In this document: positions 25,376 through 34,826 of the stretch, piece by piece
How the letters are laid out: every line of letters starts with the position of its first letter
How positions within the stretch are numbered: position 1 is the first letter of the stretch
DNA from: Elizabethkingia occulta
Lineage (GTDB): Bacteria; Bacteroidota; Bacteroidia; Flavobacteriales; Weeksellaceae
Assembly: GCF_002023715.1 (NCBI RefSeq)
Contig: NZ_MAHX01000008.1
Span: 1 to 64,000, forward strand
Direction of reading: 5' to 3'
Length of the DNA: 64,000 nucleotides
Program-made: the position numbers and the translations under genes
Notes under the pieces: model-generated
Seen by the model: only the letters and a program-made list of their open reading frames with translations
Told to the model about the DNA's origin: nothing
Database searches by the model: none

Positions 25376-25828
25376 AGGATGTTGTTGCTGCTTCGCAGGA
25401 TCGTCGTAATTAACCATCCACGAAATCCCAAATTTATCTGTCCACATCCCAAAGTAGGCACCCCAAAAAGTATCTTGTAAAGGCATTGTTACCTGTCCGC
25501 CTGCAGAGAGTCCGTTAAATATTTTTTCTGCTTCTTCTCTGGAACCAGTATTTACAGAAAGCTGGATATTGTTACCCTTAACAAATTTCCCTTCTTTACA
25601 TGTATTATCGGTTACATCGGAGCCCATAAGTACGGTTTCTTGCGAAATAGGAAGGGCAATATGCATTATTTTATTTTTATCTGCTTCGTTAACGGGATAT
25701 TCCTCGCTAGGTGGCATATCCGAGAACTTTCCCACATAAGGAAACTCACCACCAAAAACAGATTTATAAAACTCAAAGGCCTCCAGACAATTTCCTTCAA
25801 AATTAAGATAAACGTTAATTTGTGCCAT
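25373..25828 (-). CDS. VOC-family protein, PhnB-like
   Basis: 151 residues. PhnB/3-demethylubiquinone-methyltransferase-like glyoxalase fold: begins INVYLNFEGNCLEAFEFYKSVFGGEF, contains MHIALPISQETVLMGSDVTD, and ends in the W-G-A-Y-F-G-M-W-T-D-K-F-G-I-S-W-M-V-N signature. Role unknown; relatives are annotated as generic VOC proteins. Convergent with lpd and sharing its terminator. Confidence 0.85.
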   Translation of the reverse strand: MAQINVYLNFEGNCLEAFEFYKSVFGGEFPYVGKFSDMPPSEEYPVNEADKNKIMHIALPISQETVLMGSDVTDNTCKEGKFVKGNNIQLSVNTGSREEAEKIFNGLSAGGQVTMPLQDTFWGAYFGMWTDKFGISWMVNYDDPAKQQQHP

Positions 25829-25930
25829 ATCAATTATTTAATTATTCTCAAATTTAGATTTTTATGAAGGCAGGAATAATAATAATTTTCATAAATTTTT
25901 GTTAAAAATATCAGAATAAGATTATGACTA

Positions 25931-26392
25931 TCAGAAAGTCCTGAATTTATCATAGAAAGCACTTGCCTTTACCGGAGCGATATTAAATTGTATCCCCACA
26001 GTTATGCCGCGGAAATATTTTTCCTTATTCAATGGAATTGCATAGCCGCCGGTTAACCACATTATATTTAAAAGGCTAAATCCTATATTTGGCTCTACAG
26101 CATATGGAGATACAGACATCCCGTACATAAAAATGGCATTGTTATAATATGCATGCACCTCCGGCAAAATTTTGTTATTTCCGTTTACCGGAGTATAAAT
26201 GGCTCCAGCACCAAGATTAAAATAAACCTGATTGGAGGAAGTAGAGGTTCTGTATTCAAAATTCAACTTCAGACTATTTCTACCTGTATATTTATATCCA
26301 ACACCAATAGCCGTTTGATCAATAAACTGAGCTTTAGGAAAATAAAGAGCCCCGAAGAGCAAAAAAACAGATAATAATGCAGAATATTTCAT
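25931..26392 (-). CDS. small predicted outer-membrane barrel protein
   Basis: 153 residues with a signal peptide (ALLSVFLLFGALYFPKAQ). The rest alternates short beta-strands rich in Tyr, Gly and Asn (GVGYKYTGRNSLKLNFEYRT, ITVGIQFNIAP) and ends in Phe, typical of small outer-membrane barrels. No family recognised. Divergent from the CvfB-like gene. Confidence 0.6.
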   Translation of the reverse strand: MKYSALLSVFLLFGALYFPKAQFIDQTAIGVGYKYTGRNSLKLNFEYRTSTSSNQVYFNLGAGAIYTPVNGNNKILPEVHAYYNNAIFMYGMSVSPYAVEPNIGFSLLNIMWLTGGYAIPLNKEKYFRGITVGIQFNIAPVKASAFYDKFRTF

Positions 26393-26466
26393 GAGAGATA
26401 TTTAATCAAAATTAAATAAAGTTTTTCTTCCGTAAAAGAAAGCCTATTTTTGCATAAAAATAAAAT

Positions 26467-27291
26467 ATGCAAATCGGGAAGAAACAATATTTATCAGTCT
26501 CCGGGAAATCTGAAGCCGGACTTCAATTAAAGGATGAATCAGGGAATGAAATTTTTCTATCCAAACTTTTTGCAGATCCTGCTTCGGAAATAGGTGATGA
26601 GGTATCAGTATTCGTTTATCAGGAAGAAGGAGAACTAAAGGCGACAACCGAAATCCCTTACTGTGAGGTAGGAGAATATGCTGTACTACGTGCGGTACAA
26701 ACGCTTCCCAGTGGTGCTTTTATGGACTGGGGAATTATAAAAGATCTGTTTGTTCCATACAAACAGCAGAAAGGTAAGATTATTGAGGAAAAAAGATATC
26801 TTGTTCATGTTTATATAGACGAGGCTACAGGGCTTATTACCGGAACTACAAAATTTAAAAGAAATCCTCAGTACGAGAATCTGGATCTGAAGAAAGGAGA
26901 AAAAGTTGATCTGATCCTGATTAATGAAACGGAGCTTGGATGGAATGTAGTCGTTAACAAAAAATATATAGGACTTGTATATGCTTCTGATGTGTACAAG
27001 AAATTATATCCGTTGAACGAAGAAACAGGCTATATTAAAGCAATAAGAGAGGATGGGAAGATAGATGTTACTCTACAGCCTGAAGGCTTTGAAAATATTG
27101 ACAGTTTTCGTCAGGAGATTCTGGATGCTCTGGATGACCATGGAGGTTTGCTTTATCTTTCTGATAAATCTTCTCCTGAAGAGATCAAGGACAAATTACA
27201 GATGAGTAAAAAGAACTTTAAAAAGGCGATTGGTGGATTGTACAAAGAAGGAGTTATTGAGATTCTGGAAGATAAAATCCGTTTGAAATAA
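26467..27291 (+). CDS. S1-domain RNA-binding protein, CvfB-like
   Basis: 274 residues, the usual CvfB length. Tandem S1-like modules (7-60, 68-130 with GAFMDWGIIKDLFVP, 145-200) and a C-terminal winged-helix (SDKSSPEEIKDKLQMSKKNFKKAIGGLYKEG). CvfB proteins bind RNA and affect post-transcriptional control. A TATTTTTG -7 box at 26445-26452 leaves only a very short leader before the ATG. Monocistronic. Confidence 0.85.
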   Translation: MQIGKKQYLSVSGKSEAGLQLKDESGNEIFLSKLFADPASEIGDEVSVFVYQEEGELKATTEIPYCEVGEYAVLRAVQTLPSGAFMDWGIIKDLFVPYKQQKGKIIEEKRYLVHVYIDEATGLITGTTKFKRNPQYENLDLKKGEKVDLILINETELGWNVVVNKKYIGLVYASDVYKKLYPLNEETGYIKAIREDGKIDVTLQPEGFENIDSFRQEILDALDDHGGLLYLSDKSSPEEIKDKLQMSKKNFKKAIGGLYKEGVIEILEDKIRLK

Positions 27292-27308
27292 AATTAGAGC
27301 ATATTATA

Positions 27309-27347
27309 AAAAGCTGTCTCAAGAGTATTGAAGACAGCTTTTTTTTG
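27309..27347. terminator. bidirectional terminator between cvfB-like and araC-like genes
   Basis: AAAAGCTGTCT / AGACAGCTTTT stem with a 12-nt loop and T-runs on both strands. Confidence 0.85.
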
Positions 27348-27351
27348 CATT

Positions 27352-28206
27352 CTAATTATTACCGGAGTTACTTCGGATAAATTCGGATGGCGTTTTGTTG
27401 GTATATTTTTTAAACATTCTGTTGAAATAAGTAACATTGTTAAAGCCGCAGCTATAGCTGCATTCGGATATTGTTTTATCCTGAGCCATCAGAAGGCAGG
27501 CCTTATTAATACGGTAACGATTGACAAACTCTGTAAAAGTAATCTGTGTTGCTTTTTTAAAGAAATTACAGAATGCGGGTAAAGTAAGATTAGCCAGCTT
27601 TGCAACATCTTCTATATTTATCTCTTTATCGTAATGGTGTTCTACATAGGTGAAGATATTCTCCAGTCTTGTCTTGTTTTTAGAGATTATGGTATAAGGC
27701 ATAATTTCCTTGTTTAGTAATTCGTATTCCTCACACATAGAAAGTTCGAAGAGAATTTCCAGAAGCAGTAAGTACCTTTTATAGCCTTCAGATTCCAGGA
27801 GTTTTTTTAGTTTTGGCAGTAATGATTTCTTTGTAGCAGTGCTATAAAGGATTCCATATTTAGAACGTTCCAATAAATCTTTAACAGCTCTGGTTTCTAC
27901 TTCCTGCTGTGGAAAGTGTAAAATATCTTCTCTGAACTGGAGGACTATTTCTTCATGCGGATCCACCGAATTCAGCCCGAATCCGGAATGGGGGATGTTT
28001 GATCCTATTAATACAAGATCGCCATTTGTATAATTGCTTTTATGGTAGCCTACATGCCGTGTACCACTTCCAGAAATTACACAAACAAGTTCTATCTCCG
28101 GATGATAATGATATTCCCATTTAAACTCAGAAATAGGAGAGTTATTATGGAGCGTCCGGAACGAGCTTTTTTCACTTGGAATAATTCTTTCAAAACTAAC
28201 TTTCAT
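27352..28206 (-). CDS. AraC-family regulator of the trehalose locus
   Basis: 284 residues. N-terminal cupin (about 20-110; EWKYHYHPEIELVCVISGSG and LVLIGSNIPHSGFG) and C-terminal double HTH (about 180-280; EINIEDVAKLANLTLPAFCN, then CGFNNVTYFNRMFKKYTNKTPSEF). The cupin form is that of sugar-responsive regulators. It is divergent from the transporter-trehalase-receptor operon across a 223-bp gap with a perfect inverted repeat, so trehalose (or glucose derived from it) is the likely signal; this is inference from position. Confidence 0.88.
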   Translation of the reverse strand: MKVSFERIIPSEKSSFRTLHNNSPISEFKWEYHYHPEIELVCVISGSGTRHVGYHKSNYTNGDLVLIGSNIPHSGFGLNSVDPHEEIVLQFREDILHFPQQEVETRAVKDLLERSKYGILYSTATKKSLLPKLKKLLESEGYKRYLLLLEILFELSMCEEYELLNKEIMPYTIISKNKTRLENIFTYVEHHYDKEINIEDVAKLANLTLPAFCNFFKKATQITFTEFVNRYRINKACLLMAQDKTISECSYSCGFNNVTYFNRMFKKYTNKTPSEFIRSNSGNN

Positions 28207-28270
28207 TCAATTAATCACATTTATTCACTAAAAATAATAATTATATTAATATAGTTCAAATATTTGTTTA

Positions 28271-28295
28271 TTGTGTTAAATTAACGTTAACACAA
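28271..28295. promoter_or_regulatory. perfect 9-bp inverted repeat, candidate trehalose operator
   Basis: TTGTGTTAA-N7-TTAACACAA, centre-to-centre 16 bp, in the 223-bp gap between the araC-like gene and the transporter gene. It lies nearer the regulator (65 bp from its ATG) than the operon (135 bp). A palindrome rather than direct repeats is unusual for an AraC monomer pair. Confidence 0.6.
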
Positions 28296-28429
28296 ATGCT
28301 TCTATCTTAGTCACCAGGAAATTATTCAATGAATAACAGGTGCAAATTATTTCTGAAGAATATTGATGTACCGGTGTTTTATTTTATAAAATATTAGTCC
28401 TGAAAAACAGGATATTAAAAAACTGGTAA

Positions 28430-29662
28430 ATGAAAAACTTCAATATAAAGGCCGTTTTATTTCTTAACTACTTTGTTTTTGCAATTCTGCTGAATTCTGT
28501 AGGAACAGTTATTTTGCAGGTGCAGCAAAACTTCGGAATTTCAAAATCTTCGGCGAGTGTTCTGGAAGGATTTAAAGATCTTCCTATTGCGATATGCTCT
28601 TTTATTTTAGCCTCATTCCTTCCTAAAATAGGAATAAAAAAAGCAATGCTTACAGCACTTTTTCTGGTGAGTTGTATATGCTTTGTTATGCCTTTTACCA
28701 ATGATTTCTGGTTTTTCAAATTACTTTTTACAATAGTAGGTGTTTCCTTTGCCCTTATCAAGATTTCGGTTTTTACTTCTATAGGTCTTGTTACCAATAC
28801 GGATAAAGAACATTCCAGCTTTATGGGGTTTCTGGAAGGTTTCTTTATGATAGGAGTGTTGGCGGGTAATGTATTATTCAGTTTATTTATAGATGATCAT
28901 AATCCGAAGTCTACCCACTGGCTGAATGTATATTGGGTATTGGGAGTATTTTCGTCTTTGTCTTTTATATTTCTTTTCTTTTCAAAACTAAATGAAAAAG
29001 AAGCAAAAAGTGGTACAACAGATTTAATAGGAGATATAAAGAATAGTATTAGTCTTTTCAGTTATAAAAAAGTTTTATTCTTTCTTCTTTGTGCTTTCCT
29101 GTTTGTTTTGGTGGAGCAAAGTTTCCAGACCTGGACGCCGACTTTCTATAAAGAGATATTAAAGGTACCCACATCCATGAGTATACAGGCAGGTGCTGTA
29201 TTGGCAGGAGCATTTGCACTTGGAAGATTCCTGTCCGGATTTTTTTCCAAAAAATTTAGCTGGATTTATGTTGTCTCTTTTTGTGTGGTAGGTTTTGCAA
29301 TCAGTCTGTTATTGGTATTACCTCTGACTCACACTGCTGCTATCGATACCAATACAACATGGATGAACGCTCCTCTTGTGGTCTATTTATTTCCTTTGAT
29401 GGGAGGATTGCTGGCGCCAATTTATCCAAGTATCAATTCCGTAATTCTGGCTTCCATCCCGAAATATTTGCACAGTGCAATGTCCGGACTTATCGTCGTT
29501 TTTTCGGCAATAGGCGGTACAATAGGATCGATTATAACAGGTTTTGTTTTCCAGGAATTCAGTGGACAAAGAGCCTTTTATCTTTCTCTTATCCCATTGA
29601 CATTGCTGATTATCTCCGCAATTTTCATGAACAGATTAAAAATACAAACAAATAAAAAATAA
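28430..29662 (+). CDS. MFS sugar transporter, probable trehalose permease
   Basis: 410 residues with twelve predicted helices, resembling the FucP/NarK-like sugar MFS of Bacteroidota (FNIKAVLFLNYFVFAILLNSVG; GGLLAPIYPSINSVILASIP). First gene of a three-gene operon: 8 bp to the trehalase and 13 bp from that to the receptor. It would carry trehalose from periplasm to cytoplasm, where the leaderless-of-signal trehalase acts. The substrate is inferred from the neighbours. Confidence 0.8.
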   Translation: MKNFNIKAVLFLNYFVFAILLNSVGTVILQVQQNFGISKSSASVLEGFKDLPIAICSFILASFLPKIGIKKAMLTALFLVSCICFVMPFTNDFWFFKLLFTIVGVSFALIKISVFTSIGLVTNTDKEHSSFMGFLEGFFMIGVLAGNVLFSLFIDDHNPKSTHWLNVYWVLGVFSSLSFIFLFFSKLNEKEAKSGTTDLIGDIKNSISLFSYKKVLFFLLCAFLFVLVEQSFQTWTPTFYKEILKVPTSMSIQAGAVLAGAFALGRFLSGFFSKKFSWIYVVSFCVVGFAISLLLVLPLTHTAAIDTNTTWMNAPLVVYLFPLMGGLLAPIYPSINSVILASIPKYLHSAMSGLIVVFSAIGGTIGSIITGFVFQEFSGQRAFYLSLIPLTLLIISAIFMNRLKIQTNKK

Positions 29663-29670
29663 ATACAGAT

Positions 29671-31149
29671 ATGAACAGTCAATTATATATTAATGAAATT
29701 CAACCTCTGTTTGATGATGTTCAAAGAGCCAGAATTTTTAAAGATCAGAAAACAATGACAGATGTTATTCCTTTGTTTCCTGTATCCGAGATTAATAAGA
29801 AATATGAGGCGGAAAAGCAAGGAGAAGGGTTTGATCTAAGATCTTTTGTACTATCAAACTTTGATTTTATAGGAGAAAAGGCTGTAAAGAAAGAAGATAT
29901 ACTGCCTATAGAAGAACATATTGAAAAGCTTTGGGACGAACTTACCCATACAGCTTTTGAAAACGAAGGGACACTTCTTAAACTTCCAAAATCTTATATT
30001 GTTCCGGGAGGACGTTTTAACGAATTTTTCTATTGGGATAGCTATTTTGTAATGTTGGGATTACAAGTTTCGGGGAGAGTAGAGATGATGAAAAACATTG
30101 TTGAGAATTGCTCCTACCTGATCCACGAATTCGGGTTTGTACCGAATGCCAGCAGAACACATTTTCTTAGTCGCTCCCAACCACCATATTTTTCTCTGAT
30201 GCTCGATTTACTGGTTGAAAGCACAAATGATGAAAAAATATACAGCAAGTATCACAGTACACTGGAAAAAGAATATCTATTCTGGATGGACGGCGAAGAG
30301 GGACTGGAAAATGATTCTGCCACTAAAAGAGTGATCAAAACAAGGGAAGGGGATATATTAAACCGTTATTATGATTCCGAAAACACACCTCGTCCCGAAA
30401 GCTATCTCATAGATATTGAGGATCAAAATAACATTTCCGGAAAAGAGTTTTTCAGAAATATACGAAGCGCCTGTGAATCTGGCTGGGATTTTTCCAGCAG
30501 ATGGTTCGAAGATGGAGCGACTATACAGACTATAGAAACACTTAATTTGGCCGAGGTAGACCTTAATTGCTTGTTATGGCATTTGGAAAAAACACTGGTA
30601 AAATCTTCAGAGCTTATGGGAATGAATGATAAGGCTGAATATTATACCCAAAGAGCGGAAAAAAGAAAGCAGTGTATAGATCTTTATTTCTGGGATGAAA
30701 ATACCGGAATTTACAGAGATTACCATATAAAGAAGCATAAAAAAACATCTTCCGAACACATTGCAACATTATATCCTCTATTCCTTGGACTTGCAAACGA
30801 GAAGCAGGCAAAAGCCGTATCGGAAACAATTGCTGAAAAGTTTCTTTATCAGGGCGGTCTGGTTACAACTACAAAAGAAACAGGCCAGCAATGGGATCTG
30901 CCAAATGCCTGGGCTCCGTATCAGTGGCTAGGCTTTTTAGGAATGAAGAATTATGGATATACACAATTGGCGGATACAATAAAGAATAATTGGAGTATTA
31001 ATGTAGAAAGGGTTTATAATAATACTGGTAAGTTGATGGAGAAGTATAATGCACTGGATACCAAAACAATTGCCGGAGGTGGTGAATATCCTAATCAGGA
31101 TGGATTTGGCTGGACAAACGGCGTTTATCTGAAGTTAAAACGAAACTAA
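29671..31149 (+). CDS. treF: cytoplasmic trehalase (GH37)
   Basis: 492 residues. Trehalase signature 1 PGGRFNEFFYWDSYF at about 112-126 and signature 2 QWDLPNAWAPYQW at about 405-418; the GH37 acid and base residues are expected in R-S-A-C-E-S-G-W-D-F-S-S-R-W and the E of G-G-E-Y-P-N-Q-D-G-F-G-W. It splits alpha,alpha-trehalose to two glucose. No signal peptide, so it acts inside the cell like TreF. It lies between the permease and the TonB receptor in one operon. Confidence 0.93.
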   Translation: MNSQLYINEIQPLFDDVQRARIFKDQKTMTDVIPLFPVSEINKKYEAEKQGEGFDLRSFVLSNFDFIGEKAVKKEDILPIEEHIEKLWDELTHTAFENEGTLLKLPKSYIVPGGRFNEFFYWDSYFVMLGLQVSGRVEMMKNIVENCSYLIHEFGFVPNASRTHFLSRSQPPYFSLMLDLLVESTNDEKIYSKYHSTLEKEYLFWMDGEEGLENDSATKRVIKTREGDILNRYYDSENTPRPESYLIDIEDQNNISGKEFFRNIRSACESGWDFSSRWFEDGATIQTIETLNLAEVDLNCLLWHLEKTLVKSSELMGMNDKAEYYTQRAEKRKQCIDLYFWDENTGIYRDYHIKKHKKTSSEHIATLYPLFLGLANEKQAKAVSETIAEKFLYQGGLVTTTKETGQQWDLPNAWAPYQWLGFLGMKNYGYTQLADTIKNNWSINVERVYNNTGKLMEKYNALDTKTIAGGGEYPNQDGFGWTNGVYLKLKRN

Positions 31150-31162
31150 AAAAATCAATGAT

Positions 31163-33601
31163 ATGAAGAAAAGATCAATATTTCTGATGACCGGTGTCGC
31201 CATGCTTTATTTTCATAATGCATACGGACAGGAAACGGTTAAAGATTCCACGAAAGTATCATCAATAGATCAGGTGGTTATTACAGGTAATTCTAATCCT
31301 AAAAAGAAAATAGAATCCAGTACCGCAATTTCTACTTTTAGTGCTAAAGAGATTCAGAAGCAGAATCCTATAAGTGCTGCCGCTTTGTTACAAAGAGTAC
31401 CAGGCTTTGCCGTAGAAACATCGGGTGGAGAAGTAGGGAACAACCTTTTTGCAAGAGGAATTCCTTCTGCCGGAGCTTATGAATTTGTTCAGGTACAGGA
31501 AGACGGTTTACCTGTTTTTGAAGATGGAGCTTTGCAATTCGCCAATGCTGATAATTTTTTCAGAGTAGATAATACGGTAAGCCGACTGGAAGCACTAAGA
31601 GGAGGTTCTGGGTCTATTTTTGCCAACAACTCGCCTGGAGGACTTATTAACTTTATTTCCAAAGAAGGAACGAATACTTTTAAAGGAACAGCGAAGCTGG
31701 AAACAGGATCTTATGGCCTGATGCGTACTGATGTTAATGTTGGCGGAGCTTTGATACAAGACAAACTATTCTTTAATGTTGGTGGATTTTACAGAGTAGA
31801 TAACGGAATACGGAAAACAGGATTTAAAGCAAATGACGGTGGACAGATTAAAATGAACCTGAAATATGTTTTCGATAAAGGATATGTAAAAGCATATTAT
31901 AAAAAGCTGGATGACAAGAATACATTCTATCTGCCAATTCCGTTAATACAGAATGGAAATGACCTGAAAGGCTTCCCAGGCTTCGATCCTAACTACGGAA
32001 CTTACAGCTACAGATCTATTAGTCAGCTGAACATTCCGCAGGCCGGAGGCGGATTTTTCCAAAGAAATCTGGAAGATGGTATTCATCCGAAGGTTGATGT
32101 AATAGGAGTAGAGTTTAAATATGATTTGGATAATAATTTTACCGTACTGAATAAGACCAGGTATACGAATATTAATATGAACTATACCGGAATTTTCCCT
32201 GCAGGCGGACCGCAGCTGGCTGCCGATTTTGCTAGAAATAAAGGAGTTGGTGCGAACAACTATCAGTATTCTTCAGTTAGCAATGGCCAGCCCGTTAGTC
32301 CACAGTATGTTCAGGAGTTAGGTTTCTGGGCGATTGACAAACAGATGCGAAATTTCGTGAACGATTTGCAGTTCAACTATAAGTTTGATAAAGGAAATAT
32401 TACAGCTGGTTTTTATAAATCCAACTGGAAATCTCACCAATACTGGAACTGGAGTAATATCCTGACAACAGCGACGGACAGACCAGAATTGCTGAATCTT
32501 GTAGACAAATCACTAAACCCAACTGATACCGGATATTCTAAGACTTACAATGGTGTTAGCAGTATGTCTTTCCTTCTCAGAGATTCTCAGATACAGGGAA
32601 GCCTGAATAATATCTATTTAAATGTAGATTACAACGTTACAGATGACCTGAGCTTAAATGGAGGGATTCGCTACAGTCGTGATTTTTATAAAGGTTACGG
32701 TGTGAGTACAACAACGGCTAATCTTAATAATTCTGGTTTAACAACAGATGGTACCCACAGCTTTGCAACTACTACTGCGGATGATAATATGGCTGTTCTT
32801 GGTAATAAGTATACATACTGGAATTATGACATCAGTAAAGTGTCTTATACCTTGGCTGCAAACTATAAAATCAATAGAGAAAATGCAGTATATGCACGTT
32901 TTTCAAGTGGATTCAGATCTCCAAATGAAGAAGCCTATTATAATAATATGGCGGATCTGAGTAAAATAAAACCTGTATTAACCAATCAGCTGGAAGTAGG
33001 CTACAAATATTATTCCCGTACTTTCGATATAGCTGTAATTCCTTTTTACTCAACGCTGAAAAATCTGTCATTTACAGATGTCTATTCTAACGGAACTTCC
33101 GAAAATAAATTTGCCAATACTTCTAACCTTGGGGTAGAATTGGAAGGTTATGCCCGATTGTTCAGCAATGTCCTGGAAATTACATTTAACGGGACAATTC
33201 AGAATCCGAAGTATAAAAATTTTACCGGAAGAAATGCAGATGGGGCAACATTTGACTATGATGGCAATGTAGTAAGAAGAATTCCTAAATTTTATTTCAA
33301 TATTTCTCCGGCTGTTAACATTACCAAAGAATGGAGAACTTATATCAGTTATAACTATTATGGAAAACGTTTCCAGGATGAAAAGAATGTTCAGGTTCTA
33401 CCTTCTTTTAGCGAATTTGGAGCCGGAATGTCCTATCAGCTAGGTAAAATACGTTTTGCAATAGACGGCACCAATATATTTAATACTATTGGTATTACCG
33501 AAGGAGACCCAAGAGCAGGATCTCCAACAGGGGACGGAATTATTATGGCACGACCAATTATGGGTGCCGCAGTAAGAGGATCTATTACCTTGGACTTTTA
33601 G
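31163..33601 (+). CDS. TonB-dependent outer-membrane receptor (trehalose locus)
   Basis: 812 residues. Signal peptide to about residue 22 (ending HNAYGQ), TonB-box-like V-S-S-I-D-Q-V-V-I-T-G, plug domain (about 45-160 with AALLQRVPGF and RLEALRGGSGSIFANNSPGG), then a 22-strand barrel ending in R-G-S-I-T-L-D-F. No N-terminal carboxypeptidase-like domain and no SusD gene follows, so it is a FecA/siderophore-type rather than a SusC-type receptor. Last gene of the trehalose operon; it probably imports trehalose or a trehalose-containing oligosaccharide with TonB energy. Confidence 0.88.
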   Translation: MKKRSIFLMTGVAMLYFHNAYGQETVKDSTKVSSIDQVVITGNSNPKKKIESSTAISTFSAKEIQKQNPISAAALLQRVPGFAVETSGGEVGNNLFARGIPSAGAYEFVQVQEDGLPVFEDGALQFANADNFFRVDNTVSRLEALRGGSGSIFANNSPGGLINFISKEGTNTFKGTAKLETGSYGLMRTDVNVGGALIQDKLFFNVGGFYRVDNGIRKTGFKANDGGQIKMNLKYVFDKGYVKAYYKKLDDKNTFYLPIPLIQNGNDLKGFPGFDPNYGTYSYRSISQLNIPQAGGGFFQRNLEDGIHPKVDVIGVEFKYDLDNNFTVLNKTRYTNINMNYTGIFPAGGPQLAADFARNKGVGANNYQYSSVSNGQPVSPQYVQELGFWAIDKQMRNFVNDLQFNYKFDKGNITAGFYKSNWKSHQYWNWSNILTTATDRPELLNLVDKSLNPTDTGYSKTYNGVSSMSFLLRDSQIQGSLNNIYLNVDYNVTDDLSLNGGIRYSRDFYKGYGVSTTTANLNNSGLTTDGTHSFATTTADDNMAVLGNKYTYWNYDISKVSYTLAANYKINRENAVYARFSSGFRSPNEEAYYNNMADLSKIKPVLTNQLEVGYKYYSRTFDIAVIPFYSTLKNLSFTDVYSNGTSENKFANTSNLGVELEGYARLFSNVLEITFNGTIQNPKYKNFTGRNADGATFDYDGNVVRRIPKFYFNISPAVNITKEWRTYISYNYYGKRFQDEKNVQVLPSFSEFGAGMSYQLGKIRFAIDGTNIFNTIGITEGDPRAGSPTGDGIIMARPIMGAAVRGSITLDF

Positions 33602-33665
33602 ATCAGTTTTCACAAACAAACTGTCTAAGCTAGGGATACCTATATTTAGACACAAGTAAATGATT

Positions 33666-33692
33666 TGGCCCGGTTTTTACCGGGCCATTTTT
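33666..33692 (+). terminator. terminator of the trehalose operon
   Basis: TGGCCCGGT-TTTT-ACCGGGCCA (9-bp perfect stem) followed by TTTTTAT. Confidence 0.92.
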
Positions 33693-33846
33693 ATAGCGCT
33701 TTTGTCCTGATTATGAATATTTTTAGATGTTTTTACATAAGGAGAGAGAAAACAAACAATTTATATTTGTTGTTTTTCCATTAGCTAAAAGTCCTATTGA
33801 GGAATATTTGGTATACGGAGAAATGTAATTCTATATAAAGATCAGT

Positions 33847-34656
33847 ATGTACAGAAGGGGAAGAATTATTGTGACATTAGGTTTATTGTGGGTTTCAGGC
33901 GGATGTTTAAAAGCGCAGATTAGCCCGCCGGGATTGGGTGAAGCCAATACCGCTTTTTGGGGAGCTTTTGGAATTCGTCGTAAGTTGGATTCTTTAGGAA
34001 AAAAACAAGCGCTTAGCTATGTTGCAATAGGGCGAAAGAGTAGCCCGGACAATGATAATCTATTTTCAAAGCAAGCTATTTTTGTAGCCAATCATGAAGT
34101 TTTCAACTCATTTGCTCCTCATCAGCAATACAGCTATGCAATAAGCTATCGTAGACAAAATGAATATCAAAGCATAGAACCTTATGAAAAACAAGTAGTA
34201 GAACAAGAATTCAGACTTTACGGAAGATATGCTTATACATTTAATGTCGGAAGTCGATGGAAGTGGAAGAATACCATCCGCCAGGAATTCAGAAAATTTT
34301 TTGATGCTGATTTTCATAATGTTGAAGAAAACTTTCAGCTGAGAACAAGACTGAAGAGTCAATTGACATACAATTTATCTGAGAAAAACAGCCAAAAGCT
34401 GGCATTAAGCGTAGAGACATTATTTTCTACAAGTTATATGAACGAACCAGAAACCCACTGGACTCCTTTTGCCTATAAAGAAATGCGTATTGCTCTTTAT
34501 TACATGTTCAATATTCCCAATTCTCCTTTCTCAATGGACATAGGTTATATGGACGATTTGATCAGCGGAAGTCATAGCGCTTCTAAAGGCGGCGTACATT
34601 ATTTAGCAGCAGATTTGATCTGGAACTTTCCCTATAAAAAGAGAGGCGTAGAATAG
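33847..34656 (+). CDS. DUF2490-like outer-membrane barrel protein
   Basis: 269 residues with a signal peptide (GLLWVSGGCLKAQ). Aromatic-rich beta-strands throughout (FRLYGRYAYTFNVGSRWKWKN; FQLRTRLKSQLTYNLSEKN; MRIALYYMFNIP), similar in pattern to DUF2490 proteins. Function unknown. It follows the trehalose operon terminator and has its own transcription. Confidence 0.65.
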   Translation: MYRRGRIIVTLGLLWVSGGCLKAQISPPGLGEANTAFWGAFGIRRKLDSLGKKQALSYVAIGRKSSPDNDNLFSKQAIFVANHEVFNSFAPHQQYSYAISYRRQNEYQSIEPYEKQVVEQEFRLYGRYAYTFNVGSRWKWKNTIRQEFRKFFDADFHNVEENFQLRTRLKSQLTYNLSEKNSQKLALSVETLFSTSYMNEPETHWTPFAYKEMRIALYYMFNIPNSPFSMDIGYMDDLISGSHSASKGGVHYLAADLIWNFPYKKRGVE

Positions 34657-34826
34657 ATTCTAAAAATTATAATTTTATTTAGATAATATCCGGAAATGCA
34701 TATCTATAAATTTCCATCGCAGATAATGAAAATTCATGTATTGAAAACGAAAGATAAATTAATATACTCAAGTTCAATCTATAGTCATACCAATAGTAGC
34801 AGTAATAGAATTATTATATTTGAAAC

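Noticed and set aside
17174-33601. GH65 enzyme and trehalase operon as one locus
   Set aside because: They are 8 kb apart with unrelated housekeeping genes, terminators and opposite-strand genes between, so joint function is only a possibility.
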